From contig CM037783.1 in NCBI GenBank assembly GCA_021229015.1, positions 29,919,401-29,983,400 on the forward strand: a DNA stretch of 64,000 bases. Reading direction: 5' to 3'. Below are positions 41,482-55,093 of the stretch, one piece after another (positions within the stretch are counted from its first letter, which is position 1; every line of letters begins with the position of its first letter). The position numbers were made by a program, and so were the translations under genes. Under the pieces are notes generated by a model. That model did no database searches. It saw only the letters and a list, made by a program, of their open reading frames with translations, and was not told where the DNA came from. Source of the stretch: Solen grandis (Eukaryota > Mollusca > Bivalvia > Adapedonta > Solenidae).

Positions 41482-43818
41482 TTTATGTATTGTTTGCGTA
41501 TTTGTACAAAGGATATTGTATGGACCTATGTACAAGGTGTCATAAAGCTGATTTAGGAGACATCGTCGGAAACCCCGGGATTGACTTATTCCTTTTATCT
41601 TCATGACACTAAGCAGTGGGAAGAAATGCCAACTAAAACATCATTAACAGCAGTCGTTGACTAAGAAATGCGCCTTATTGGGTTATATTGCCGTTTAAAA
41701 CAGCCATGGAATCAATGAAATGATTTGACACAACTTAAAACGAAGAAATACAGACGTAAACTCCCTGTTTAGAGGATATCGATTAATCGGGTATGGAAAT
41801 CCGATGATTAGAGATTTCTGGCGATATCAATAGCTACGCCTTTTTGTTTATGTCTATTTCTGACCTATTGTCGTCAGCGGTATAATTTATAAAGGAAACA
41901 AGCCCAACATTAATGTCATCTGTATTGTATGACAATACAGGAGCAATGGGGTAGGAACTGCCAGCATGCCACAGCGTCCTGTAATCCGTGTGTTACATAG
42001 GCCGAGGAGGTAACAAAAACAACAGATGATCCATTGAAATAGGAGAAAGTAAGGCTGTTCGAACGCAGGCGCCGACAAAAAAAACACTAGTCCTTTATAA
42101 TCCGTGCTCGAAAAGATGTTTGAATCATTCCAACATATATAATTCAGGGCAAAACTTACGGCTGGCAATCCTTATTCTTTCACAGGGAAGTAATTGTTGG
42201 ACTTTAACCCGGTTGTGGATTAAATATTTATTGATTTAGATCAGCTCGTTCACAGAAAGTCATTGTCTAAGATCTTCATTTTAACTATATGTATATGTGC
42301 GTATTACGTCTATCAATACCAATCTACAGGCGTATGGTCACCCAGTGCAACATTTCGTGATTGTAAAATAAATATTGGGTCTCTCCATCGCAAGCAATAG
42401 TGATAGGAACAGTATTGAACTTATATTAGAATATTTTAATATAAACTTTTATTTAGACGTTTCCTTTACGTGTGCTATCACATGACTGATCACATTCTCT
42501 TCGCGCATGCGCTCTCACTTCACAGGCTGAACTTACGAATTCGCTACCCGGAATTTGTGAAGGCGCCGTGTTGCGGAACATACAAGCACCTGTTTCGTGG
42601 ATACCGAGTTCTATATTTAACATATTTCACCGAAGTTGGCGTTTACGTAAATAGCGTTTTTTGTGCAATGTGACCTACACTTGCTGAGTTATTTGTCAGG
42701 AAACAAATACTACACCCATGTACATTAACGAGGGAGATTAGAAACAACATGTTATATTACTATACCGCTCATCTTTTAAGGATAACAAAAGATAACATAT
42801 TTCATAGCATGCAGATGTAAGATACTTTTGCAATTAATTAAATCCTACCCATGATCGAAATTTTGAAAGTCTATTATATCTTCTGAAAATAAAAGGGCAA
42901 CGTTTGTCCTAGAACGCTCACCAGTGAATGCTCTAAACCTATGTAACATAGCTTTAACTGGTTACATTTAGCATCAACCAAGTTCAAATTTCAAATGCAA
43001 AAAAAAAAAAAAAAAAGTTTCTCTGCAATTTATATAAGAAAACTAACCGACTAGCATGGAGCCTCATTTTTCAATGGATAAACAGTGCTGAAGCATTTAC
43101 AGTTAAGGGCCGTGAAGTTATCATAAGTCATCAAAATTTAATTCTAAAATTGCTTTCAGAGAAGGAGAATTACATTGTATAAAAGGAAATTAGCCGACAC
43201 GCTGGGGTCATATCTTTAATGGATCAACTTTATTTTAGCAATATGATGTAAGGGCCACAAGCTGACCATTGTTTTCAAGGAAGAATATTTCGAAAGTTTT
43301 TTGGGTTTTTTTGGTTACTATGGCAACCAGAGTTCTGTATAAATCGAGTTTAGCATATTTTAAGTATCATCCATGCCTAGTTCATCAATTTCTATACATT
43401 GGTCATTTTTTTAAACGCACGAAGGACGCGGTGTAATCATAAAAGCTTACCTTGAGTACGTTGTGCTCTGGCAAGTTTAAAAAGAAAAGTATGAAACACA
43501 CCGGTCAAAAAGTATATATTTTCTTATATATCTATTTTCTAACAAGCACGCAGTATCCACTCAGCTGGTAAAATGTTTTGCTTCATTGATACACATATGC
43601 TGATTCCTTTTCTTACACGAAATAACATCTTACATGATTTAAGTACATTTATTATGAAGTCAATAAACGTTACACGCTTGAGAGTAGTACTCGTCTCGGA
43701 TGCTGAACGTTGAACGCTGAATTTGTAGGTTATGTTTATTGTTCGGGCAGTGCGCGGATTAGAAAGCATTGGATCTGCATTCACTACTGTAACAAAAAAA
43801 CACGATTTGCTAGTTAAA
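41482..43818. other. Non-coding between exon 1b and exon 1c (copy A)
   Basis: Intronic or promoter sequence. A TCGCGCATGCGCTC motif near 42499-42512 is a good NRF1-type site and could mark a promoter for exon 1c. A short conserved open frame around it (42470-42673) has no domain. An A run lies at 43000-43016. Confidence 0.45.
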
Positions 43819-43966
43819 ATGGGAACAATACTATCGTCTGCACGCAGATCATCGTCTGCCTCATATTCTGATAATGTGACCGAAATAAGACCTGAGACAC
43901 GGAGCCGTCTTGGAAGGTTTAACCTGTCGAGGAACGCGGGGCTGGAATTACAACCGGAAATTAAAC
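43819..43966 (+). CDS. Transglutaminase candidate first exon 1c, myristoylation-type start (copy A)
   Basis: ATG at 43819 gives MGTILSSARRSSSASYSDNV, then Arg-rich sequence (RPETRSRLGRFNLSRNAG), ending QPEIK plus one base before GTAAG (43967). Gly2 and Ser6-Ser7 fit N-myristoylation, and the basic cluster would help membrane binding. Phase 1 matches 60957. The end (…PEIK-R) resembles that of exon 1b (…TDIK-R), which suggests the two are old duplicates. In copy B one residue differs (Leu to Phe). Confidence 0.65.
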
Positions 43967-44283
43967 GTAAGGCCTAGAAAGCGTTTTATTGTTGACTTAA
44001 TCATCGACTATATAATATACATGTTAATTTCTTTCAAACTCCACGTTGCCAGTCTTAACTATGACTTCCGGTGTCGTCTACTGCAGTATGTATATAGTTG
44101 TGCAGAACATATATATGCCATTAATTAATATTTGCAGAATAAATCGTTATTTATGTTACATAGCATGTGTTCCGGTGAGGGTTATCGGGAATGCTTTTGA
44201 TCATTCGTGTAAGTCATACGCGTACTTTTAAGTGCTAACCAAGTTGAATATCACACATTCTAATATAGACCTGAGTGTAATTA

Positions 44284-44388
<105 letters not shown>

Positions 44389-45006
44389 CCGTCGCTGCGA
44401 TAGTATTTCAATCATATAGCGACGTCCAGCTAATTACAGGTGGAGGAAGACCCCGAGTACACAGAGGTACCCGGGTAGAACCACCGACCTACCGCAAGCC
44501 AGCTGGAAGGCTGTAATTATGTACATTTCTGTATATAATGGGAGAGACATTGATGTTTTTGTTGTTGTTGTTGTTGTTCCCGAGTTGTCTGTCTGTTTGT
44601 TCGTCCGCCCAAGTTTCAACCATTTTGTTTCGAGGTGAAGGTCACAGTTAGAGGTTAAAGGTCTACTGACCATTTTGTGTATGTTCCAATTATCTTTTCT
44701 TTTTTCTTTTTTCTTTTTTGTTGTTGTTGTTGTTTTTATTTGTTTTTGCTTTTTTGCCACTCGTTTTTCATGTAATGATATATTTTACCAAAATATATAA
44801 TACACTTGTGCCATGGGCAAACCCCTTCGCCGGTAGATCTGCGACTGTTAGCAGCTGTGTGGCATGTTGCAACCACTTTACACACAGAATGTCTCCGCAT
44901 TGCTAAGTAGATCAAGGTTAAGATTGATTTGGATCATAGATACACAAAAGCTGGTCGCATATTTCTTGCTTACATACGTCAGCTCAGTTCAACGGAATTA
45001 TACTAT

Positions 45007-45240
45007 AAATAGTTTGTTTGTTGCTGTTTAACGTCCCATCGAAAGTGCATATCTTTCAGTCACATAAAGACTGTCTACCCGATATATATAGTGCGTGCTC
45101 TCGCAATTTGATAACCATTTAAGACAACCTAGGCACGTTTTCCTCCCATCGAGCACTACCAATTGTTACCGTTTAAACGACTTGGCCAGTGATTGAGGTC
45201 AAGACCTGTCGAATACGAGACCGGCTCTCTGGCTACAAGG
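45007..45240. repeat. SINE-like dispersed repeat (copy A)
   Basis: Begins GTTTGTTTGTTGCTGTTTAA and contains ACGTCCCATCGAAAGTGCAT and a region CGAATACGAGACCGGCTCTC. I recall similar sequence as a common mollusc repeat. No target duplication was defined. Copy B equivalent at about 58768-59003. Confidence 0.35.
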
Positions 45241-45827
45241 TCAAATAGATCGGTTTGGTTGGTTACCAGGCGTTGTTTTTGACAAAACCACTTGTGTGGA
45301 ACCTTTCAGCAAACACTGCATGTTGGGTGGTTATAAACATAGACATTTTAAACCTTGTTCAGCCTGTATAGACATTACTCACTCAGGCGAAATTGAAGCG
45401 GCTGTAACTGAAAATTTATGGCTGGGCGAGCAAGCTGGTGAGCATTAATGATTGCCAAGCTATTGTAGTGTTCCATGTATACTCCATGAATAGCATAATT
45501 TGTATTCCTTTGTCAAACTGGTCAGATCATAAACACATATACCAAAGTTAAATTTATTTGATATATCGGTACATGTATTAGGATTTCAAGATGCGTGTAT
45601 TCTTATGAAACTGTATATCCTACGTTATGTAATTAGACACGCTTGTAGTTGTTAAACAAGTTTTGATTTAGATAAAAATAGTGAACTACAAAACGTCACT
45701 GCTTTTTTAATCTTCGGCTAAAATTGACAGTATTTATTTTAGCTGCTTGCGTTTATAGTGTGCAATGTTCTTGACCTTTTCATAAACTAAAGGGTAATGG
45801 GGTTTTACGGATGTTTTTTTTTTTATT

Positions 45828-45927
45828 NNNNNNNNNNNNNNNNNNNNNNNNNNNNNNNNNNNNNNNNNNNNNNNNNNNNNNNNNNNNNNNNNNNNNNNNN
45901 NNNNNNNNNNNNNNNNNNNNNNNNNNN
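45828..45927. other. Assembly gap (100 N)
   Basis: Exactly 100 N, the usual placeholder for a scaffold join of unknown size. Both flanking contig ends are homologous to the interior of the other contig. Confidence 0.99.
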
Positions 45928-47376
45928 ATTACATTTATGAACAAGAGCTCCCTGGACTTATCGTAAAGCCACATAATATTCTATCAGGCCCCACAAGGCT
46001 CACCATTATCGCAAATTTCTCAAAAGGGTTATCTATCCTTTCTAATAAGCGGTAAACATAATTTTAACAACAGCTGAGTAGTTAAAATAGAATTATATTT
46101 ATAAATTTACTATTTTGTATGACTTGCGCGTCCGTCAGGTCCCTTTTCTTTGTATTAGTGTGTGTGGGGGGGGGGGGGGTGAAGGTTGTTTTTCTTTTAA
46201 ATCCTTGGAGTAGCACGAAAACACCTTTCTTCATGAAAGTAATACTACTGCTGCGACAACGGCATCAGAAGCAGCAGCATCAACTACAAGTATTAGCAAT
46301 ACCGACTACAACAAGACGTTTGCAATAACACCTGTCACTTAGTGATCGATTATATGGGGCAAATATATTATAGATATTATCAAGCGGATCATTTTTTTTT
46401 TCAATGGGAGTCAATATTTTAAAGAAAAGGGGTCACTTTTTCTACAGAATAATGAATGAGGTCGTTATTCCTTGGATGTCACTTTACTGCGTTACACCGG
46501 AACTGCAGTTTTCACATGTAAGGGGAGATAATCGGGGTAAAATATAACCCTAAAAAATGTACAAGTTGCCTTCTTTGTTTCCTTCAAAATTCTTAAACAA
46601 TGAAAATTAGTAAAGCTGAAACGCTTAAATTAAAATATGTAAGATAAGAATTAATTGTTTCTGGAAAACTTTGTAAATGTAACTAGAAATATCTTTTAAA
46701 AACGACATGCGGCGTTGATAGGAATTAACGTAATGGAAAATGAAGAAAGGAATCATTATCTATGAAGCATTTCATATTAGGAGGTCAAAACACGCATAAA
46801 TAAAACCTCGGTATAGCAGCCGCAATCGGCCGGGTAAACATCATTGTAATACTGGGCATCGTGTACCAAATGAAACAGACTATAGTATGTTGCAGGTATT
46901 TAGTACATCAGGTCCGAAATAAGTCTCAGTGTGCATCAACGAGAATTGTTTTGATAAAATAACTTTATATTTATCAAAGAAACTGTAATTCAGTCTGAAT
47001 ACTTTATTATTACTTTTTTTATGTTTCAGCTAGTTGCCATTTCAATAAACAATGGTACGTAACATTTTTTCCGTGAGAATAGGAATATCTACCGATAAAA
47101 AAAATTTAAAATACTTATTCAGTACTGTCTTACGTCTTCAGCTCTAAGTAGGTCAAAAGTGAGGTTACATGATGTGTAAAAAAAGAAGTATTGTCATTGT
47201 CTGACTTTATTTAGTAAACCAATAAATCCAATAGATGTCTGGCATTTTTTCTCGAGACACCTATCAAGTGTGTATTCAAAAAGACATATACATAAATCCA
47301 TACGCGTGTCAGTAGGAACGTATACACAAAATGGTTAAATTATTTCGTTTTCAGTTGGCATAAAATAAAAAGAAAA

Positions 47377-47510
47377 TGTGTCTGATTTGAGTAGATATGA
47401 AATATATCTCATCTTTAACATTTCACTCGTGATACGCGTTCTTTGAAATAGTAATAAATAATTATATATCACTTCTCGGTGACATATTTCATATCCACTC
47501 AAAACTAACA
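47377..47510. repeat. MITE-like hairpin (copy B)
   Basis: Allelic match of 29995-30125 with a few substitutions. Confidence 0.6.
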
Positions 47511-48363
47511 AATATCATCAGTCTAAATCTTTATTCCCGTCTATAAAATTGTATCACCGTACTGAGTTTAACCTTTAGTGACAATTACCCTACTTGTACT
47601 TGACCTGTTTGGGTAAACTACTATTTGTATACTATCCAAATTTAGCTAAGCGTATTAAGTATACATGTATAAAAGAACAGAAAAATACACATGTACACAT
47701 ATCAGAAAATAGTCTTACAGCTTTTATGGCTTCTTCCAGAGTACAGTTCGACTAATATGGAGCTCTCCGTTGAGAAGGAAAGCAGACGATAAACATGAAC
47801 TATTTATAGATCTGTGTATTGCGTGGGTATTCATAGGATCCATTTTCCATTCGTCGCAAAGCAATTGCCGCTGAAAGGTATGTGATTTAATATGTTCAAA
47901 ACATATCTTAGATCAATTTCACATTGAGGTCAAAAGTAAGCAGTTTAATAGTTCAATGTAATTTTCAAACACAATTTCAAATGGGATATTTTCATTTTAT
48001 TAATCAACAAATGACTAATCATTTATCGCTGCGCGTGCGGGTATCTTGCCGTAAAGATAATTTTCATGGCAAAGACGCGAATATCCTTTTTTTTTTCGTA
48101 TATTCAGACAGGACCTGTCAAGATTCTGTCTTTGAGACTGTAGAAGTGAATTTAAAACTCATATGCAGCAAGTAAGGTTCACAGCTAAACTTTCTAAATA
48201 TGAAGAAGTGTCTACTCATTCTTCGCGTAGAATCCTCATTATAAATACTGTAGTCATAATTTTTAGCGGCTCTACTCTGGCGTTAGTACAATCTAATTGT
48301 GTACCATACATATACGTGTATGATACTTATTGATAACTTCATTTACACATAGGTGTGTTTTTA

Positions 48364-49677
48364 GCTCACCTGAGCCAGAGGCTCAAGGTGAGCTATTGTG
48401 ACCGGTCTTTGTCCGTCGTCCGTCCGTCCGTCGTCCGTCCGTCGTCCGTCAACATTTTGCTTCAAACGACATCTCCTCCTTAACCGCTTGGTCAATTTTG
48501 ATAAAACTTTACAGGGATGTTCCTTGGGTGGTCCCCTTTCAAAGTTGTTCAAAGAATTGAATTCCATTTGGAATTCTGGTTGCCATGGCAACGGAAAGAA
48601 AAAACTTAAAATGTCTTCTTCTCCAAAACAACCAACTGAATTTCAAAATGTTTTGGCACAGATGTTCCTTTGGTAAGTGTCTACCAAGATTGTTCAAATT
48701 ATTTGGATCCATAAAAAAACATGGCCGCCAGGGGCGTGGCTAGTTTTCCTTAGATGCCTATACTCAAATCTTAAAAAATCTTCTCCTCCAAAACTGCTGG
48801 CTGAATTTCAAAATGTTTTGGCACAGATACTCCTTGAGTAAGTGTCTACCAAGATTGTTCAAATTATTCGGAACCATAAAAAAACGTGGCCGCCAGGGGC
48901 GGGGCTAGTTTTCCTTATATGTCTATAGTGAAAACTAAAAAATCTTATTATCCAAAACTACTGGCTTGATTTCAAATTGTTTTGGCACAGATGTTCCTTG
49001 ATTAAATGTCTATCAAGACTGTTCAAATTATTTGGATCCATAAAAAAACATGGCCGCCAGGGGCGGGGCTAGTTTTCCTTATATGTCTATAGTCAAATCT
49101 TAAAAAAATCTTCTCCTCCAAAACCACTGGCGTTATTTCAAATTGTTTTGGCACAGATGTTCCTTTATTAAATGTCTTCCAAGATTGTTAAAATTATTTG
49201 GATCCGAAAAAAAACATGGCCGCCAGGGTCGTGGCTAGTTTTCCTTATATGTCTATAGTCAAATCTTAAAAAAATCTTCTCCTCAAAAACTGCTGGCTGA
49301 ATTTCAAAATGTTTGGCACAGATGTTCCTTGAGTAAGTGTCTACCAAGATTGTTCAAATTATGGAAAAAATATCTTTATAGCAATTTCATACAGGCCGAA
49401 AACCAGAAAAGCTTTTGCCGTGGCACATCTTCCATCTGTCCATAAACACTTGTTTGGGAATGCAACAAAGTTTTGAATGTATCTTTATCAAACTTATGCA
49501 GCAGTAAGATGTCCATTAGAGCTCAGGTACTTTAGAAAACCAGCCAGATCTGCCCATGCATGACTGGATAATGGCCCTTGAATATGTCAAGTCATAAAAT
49601 TGAGCTTATCATGTCTACTAATATCTTTAATCAACTAGCCCTAAGGTGAGCGATTCAGGGCCATCATGGCCCTCTTG
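48364..49677. mobile_element. Non-autonomous hairpin-ended repeat element (copy B only)
   Basis: The empty site in copy A (near 30970) shows the limits: TTA at 48361-48363 and 49678-49680. The 5' end is a near-perfect hairpin (GCTCACCTGAGCC / GGCTCAAGGTGAGC). Near the 3' end GGGCCATCATGGCCC is a second hairpin. It has no coding capacity. A 3' hairpin close to the end recalls Helitrons, but the last bases (CTTG) do not match the CTRR rule, so the class is uncertain. Confidence 0.8.
48608..49365. repeat. ~168-bp tandem repeats inside the copy B insertion
   Basis: Five units beginning near 48608, 48776, 48938, 49107 and 49278 (CTTCTCCTCCAAAAC … AACATGGCCGCCAGGGGC … AGTTTTCCTTATATG). Only the first and last are incomplete. 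Confidence 0.85.
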
Positions 49678-49699
49678 TTACACTTAATACATAGTGAAT

Positions 49700-49803
49700 A
49701 TGTGTTTGTTTTGAGTGAATATGGAATATAAATCATCGAGAAGTGATACAATTTCATATTTTTGCGACGGAAAATATAAAAATTGTACATATCACTTCGA
49801 GAT
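49700..49803. repeat. Second MITE-like hairpin (copy B)
   Basis: Allelic match of 30987-31090, just downstream of the copy B-specific insertion. Confidence 0.55.
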
Positions 49804-49809
49804 GCTGGC

Positions 49810-52800
49810 TGCTACTACATACCAGTATACATGCTCTTTATATGTGAAAACTTGTCCCGGCAAACCTGTATCACTCATACCGTAAGACAGGGATTTATTT
49901 CACTGATAGAACACAGTAGCATGAAATAAAACACTGTTTTAGATCATTACTTTGATGTCAAAATATTATGATATTTATGCTATATTAGTAAGAATTTTGA
50001 GATAATAGAGTGGGAGACGAGCGAAAACTGATCCATATTCGATTGTTCCTTTACGTCATGAATATTCATGTGAAAATTTATGACTTGATAAATATTGTAT
50101 TACTGAACATTAAATGGTACCATTTTTTTTTCTTTGCCATGCATTCTGTGTAGAATTAATAAACAGAGGAGACCCTGACCAGATAGTTTCTATAGGTGCT
50201 GTCTGATCTGGATCTGCTCTGTTTGCCACTGCGTCAAAACGAGTCTTTATGGGGTGAAAGGTTAAGTTTCTATCCCATGGCCTCTGATATAAAACTGCAA
50301 GATTGTTATAATTCTTAAAGTTTGACAGATCAGCGTTTTCGAAAGCTTAAGTATCCAACCTTGAACTAAACCCGAAGTAGCATGTTAAACTAACCTGCTT
50401 GTTGACGTTGTTCTTTGTTTTCACGAAGGATTGAATATCTCACAAAAGACTACGTTAATCGCTAAGTTCAATATCTAATCTAGGCCGTCCTGCTCCATAT
50501 TATTCTCTGAAGCATGCACAGTTACTGTCGAACTGTTAGAAAATCACACGGGTCAATATTGTTATAGTTTTACCTGCAAATATTCGTTGCTATTTAAAAA
50601 TTCAGTGGTTCTTAATGTTAATTCCATTCAAAATGTATACAATTTGTATATACATGTAATACGTTCAATACGGTGATTCACCATACACGAATAGCTGTAC
50701 TGAAAACGTTAACAGAAAATCGAAATGTGTTCATGTACATGACGTTTTGTGTAGAATCCGTATCACGTGCAATGCGATACACAGTCAAACATGTCTTAAG
50801 CAGTCAGTCAATGGAACAAGAGATAGTGACCGCTTAACAGAGGTGGCCGCTGAATGAAGGTTAAATTTAAGAAAAATAAATGCTATAGTTTGGTCTTATT
50901 AAAATTGACCACTTAAAGCAGATTGACCGCTTAATACAAGTGTCGGATAATACAGGTTCAACTCTATGTAGTTCATGCGCATATCCGGAAGCGGGTGAAT
51001 GACCTGTGGTACGGGTTCCCTTTTTAATCCTTTTATATATCTCATTTAGTCAGAAGACATGAGAAAGACCCTTCATTCTTTACCTAATATAGAGTCGTCT
51101 TGACGCATTGGCAAACATGGCAGACCCAGATCAGATAATTCCTTTTGTTGCAGTCTGATCGGGTTCACCTCAGTTTGCTCCATACAATATTGTAGCTCAG
51201 ATTTTACAAGTCTGCACGACAAAGGAAGAAAATAATCCATTGTTCCAGGTAAAATAACTATTTAAGACTCAGTAAATCAATATTCATAGAATAAAAAAAT
51301 TGTACATGAATATTCATTAGGTACAAGGTACAAGTCGTATATCCCGGCTGGCTGGCCATTTCACCACAATGCTCATATATATTTATCAACATTTAAAGTT
51401 CGAACTTAAGCTTCCCTTTAATACATTCGCAGTTTAAGTAAGTAATGCTTAAAATCTTAGATAAAATAGAACAAATTCCATCTGTCTTTTTTATAAAATA
51501 TTTAAGTAAATAACTCAGATGACATAAATATACATATATTCTTCACTGGCTAGCATTACAGTACATAAATGTACGAATATGTAGATACGTGTGAATACAC
51601 CACACAGTTGAACGTTTACATGACTTTTATATTTAATCATCTACCATGACGACTCAACCCAAAATTGTCCCACTTTTACAAAGTGTAATACCCCTTTGGA
51701 ATGTTTATATGAGACGTGAGAGGGACTATTGATAATAAGCGTCAAAGGGTTTATTAAAAAAAAGCTTTCAATACAATAATGATGCTATTAAAAATATTAT
51801 GGTAATAAGTGTGTCTCCTCTGTCCGACCGACCGTATATTTTGACCGACGAACGTAAAGCTATTGGGTTTTGAAAATAAATGCAAGGAAAATACTACCAC
51901 AGCAAGATAATTCATGAAAGAATAACAACAATGCCGAGCTACCGAGCTTGTTTGTTTGGAAAAAAATTTAGAAAGATTTTTTTAACTAAGTTATCGTTTT
52001 GACGACGTTTTTCTTTCGTTCAATGGCTAGTAAGAACGTCCGCGGGATCCGGAAAAAATACCATTTCAACAAACTATAGCAATTTTATTTGTTGTTCAGT
52101 GTTTAGATATAAGGTAGTATCCATTGTCGGGGTATGTGACTGGGTGTGGTATCATGTCACAAAACTTTATGGTGGTACTGCAGCATGGAAGCACTCGCGT
52201 AGACATTGTTTCCAATTGTCCAAAACGTAAATCTCAGTACAAACATAATTATATAGTGTTTTGAAAGCCAATTCAGTAAGTTATAACATGACAAGGCGTG
52301 TATATCCAGTGAATACAGAACAGACTATACAAATATCGAAGTCACTTCTACACCGCCAGTGATGTTTTGAGAGCAGGACTCACTACCCGGACATAATATG
52401 GTGTGGGTACTCGAGTGTCTATCGCTTAGTCACTTTGATGTTATTTATGTCCTTTGTCGTTGTACTGTTGCTTTTCTTCCTCATATTGTTGGGTTTTCAA
52501 AGTATAAAGCTAGTTTATTGTCCGCCTTCCGTCCACCGTCCATAATTAGATCGTTAACACCCTTGCAACTTCATTTCATAGGCAGTCCTAAACAAATCTG
52601 GTCTCAATATTCATAATGACTTCAAATCTCTCGACTCAAATCAATTATGCCTGATAAATAATTTCAACGATCATATTATCTAATTTCTCAGATATCGGAG
52701 TGATAGGTCTTTCAATATCACATAATCAATAAATTTTGACATTTTTACATTCTTGCTTTATCATTTCTGAAGCAGTTATTAAGACCTGGTCACAACATAT

Positions 52801-53822
52801 GGTCATTATTGCTCGACCAAGTTCGATTATGGCTGATGTCGAACAAGTAGGGCAGGGCTTGTGGCTCTCGAATTATCGAAAACAATAACACTCAATCATT
52901 TTATACGGACATGCTCAATTTTATTATCATAATAAAGAGTATAACTGATTTTGGACAGGTACATCTTGAGTTACGGCCCTTTATATATCAAACAATTTTC
53001 CATGTTTACGCATAAGCATCTTAATTTCATCAAACTTCATGACAAATTTTACGGCAATACCTGATTTTGGCTGATATTGGCAGGAGATCTGGTCCTTGAA
53101 TAATAAACAATGCCACATAATCTCCTTCTCGCTCTAGCTGCTGTATTTATGCAGCAATCTATATGAAACTTATACAAGTCAAATTTTGACTTGACGAAAT
53201 CGATGTTTATGGCCATATTCTCTCGGCAAAGTTCGATCATGGCAGTCATTAAACCAGAATATCTGAAGTTATGGTCATTGAATCACTGAAAAATGCCACA
53301 TTCCGCTTTATTTATTTTGATCAAACTTCACAACCTTAATGTGCATCTCTATGAAATATCAGTGATACTCAGATGAGCGAGGTAGGGCAAAGGTGGTACT
53401 CTTATTTAACTATATCTCATGGTGCATAAATCAAAGGTTTACCCATTTTACGAGTAGCTACAAAAAGCTATAAATAACATATTAAGCCTTTGTTAGCTGT
53501 TGTTATTTCAATTCTTGATAATGTCGTCTTTATTTATCAGAAGATAGAACACTATTATGATTTCCGTACTGAAAGTCAAAGTCACTATTAAAATTATCCC
53601 ACTAGATCATGTATGCATATTCAAATATTGATCAGAACATGGCTTGAATTAATTACAGCTGAATACAAATCCTTTAGGATATTGATGCGTCAGAACATAA
53701 ACATAGTAATACCAGTAATAACTACCAAATTATCTCCCTACATCTTATAATTGGTGCCTGTATATCGGTTGTAAGTCTTGGGGAACGTTATAATATTATG
53801 CTGATCTTTAATCTGTCTGCAG
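49810..53822. other. Non-coding, copy B equivalent of ~31100-35081
   Basis: Collinear with copy A with small changes. No gene recognised. Confidence 0.5.
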
Positions 53823-54006
53823 ATGTCATCGACACTAAGAAGATCAAATTCCCTGACGGGCCGTCGGAATGTCCCGCCCCTTCCGAGGAGATCGGCCGAC
53901 GATCTGTCACCGTTTGAGGAGTCCATGTTGTTATTCAGGGAACTGATAGAGACGAACAAAAGCAGGAATCGTCGTAAGGAGGAACCCATGGAAGTTGATA
54001 TTCCAG
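53823..54006 (+). CDS. Transglutaminase candidate first exon 1a (copy B)
   Basis: Same 61 codons and GT donor (54007) as 35082-35265, with no amino-acid change seen. It is on the same contig as the downstream transglutaminase exons. Confidence 0.55.
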
Positions 54007-54975
54007 GTACCCGGTTACATCTATCTTCATAAATACCGACAAACCTGTCCCAAATAGCCATTTAGAGGAAGAAAATAACTGGTGAAATATGTAACAAATG
54101 TATTTTCGGGACGATTAAACTTGGGCGCTTAGGACAGGTTTGCGGAAATGTTTGCCAACAGGGGTTTAATTGGATTGGTCTTAGTTATTAGATATAGAAT
54201 TTCATGGAGTGTTTTAGATATAGAAGAGTCTCATCTAAAATAAGCAGGTCATTTACAAAATTAATGTTATCAATCTGAACGTTAAAGCATTTCATTACAG
54301 CACTATTTGTCTATCTGCCAATTTTTCAAACATATTTATGCACCGAAATTGTTAAATAAGAATAAAAATTATGGGTATTTTTTTTTTTTTTTTTTTTTTT
54401 TTTTCGTTTTCAGCATCTTATTTTGTTTTAACGAAATATTCCATTCCGTCCTCATATCAATATATAGTTTTATCGAAACTACATGTTGTGTAATCAAAAT
54501 CTATTTTTTTTCACTCAAACTATTATTTCATACCGCACAAATTCTTCTAGAGAGAGAAAGAGAGAGAGGGGATAAAAAGGTTTGTAGTAATTTTGTTTGT
54601 TATTGAAATATCGAAGTGTTTTGCCCTGAGTTAACTTTTTTATCGATCTACGTTCAAGCAGCATTTAACAGCTGTATAAGTATCACGCATTTCAAGGGTG
54701 TATATGTACTTTACAGTTATAAACTACTTTGATCTACCTTGACACCATTCCGTTTCAAGTTACCCAATATATTTCACACAGATTTAAGCATGCAGAATAT
54801 GATCAATATATGTCGTGCTAACAATTAACATGTCTCGATATTGCATGCATGGGTGCCGTCTAATGAATTTGTTGTGGTAACCACTGGCCGGTTTCTGAGC
54901 AGAAACGAAAACATTTATTTAGTTCTTCTTTCGTGACTGTAACACACATACCCGTGAACTTGGACAGAAACTAAA

Positions 54976-55093
54976 ATGGGATCGTGCTCATCTAAATCAT
55001 CAACTGTCCATCCCTCAAAACCCGGGGCCGGAGACAAGCGACGGACAGGACGTTATAATTCGTCAAATTCGGAGTTTCAAACGGATATAAAAC
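54976..55093 (+). CDS. Transglutaminase candidate first exon 1b (copy B)
   Basis: Allele of 36233-36350 with the MGSCSS start and the phase 1 donor at 55094. The intron here lacks the retrotransposon. Confidence 0.65.

Noticed and set aside
42470..42673. Short plus-strand frame near the NRF1-like site (also 56175-56393)
   Set aside because: The end differs between copies through a small indel, and there is no recognised motif. It could be an untranslated first exon, but nothing shows this.
43539..43784. Minus-strand 81-codon frame beside exon 1c (also 57255-57500)
   Set aside because: Identical in both copies only because the DNA is allelic; no domain or promoter evidence.
48361..48591. Open frames in the copy B hairpin-ended insertion
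   Set aside because: Repeat DNA with GTCC(G/A)TCC simple sequence; no coding signature.
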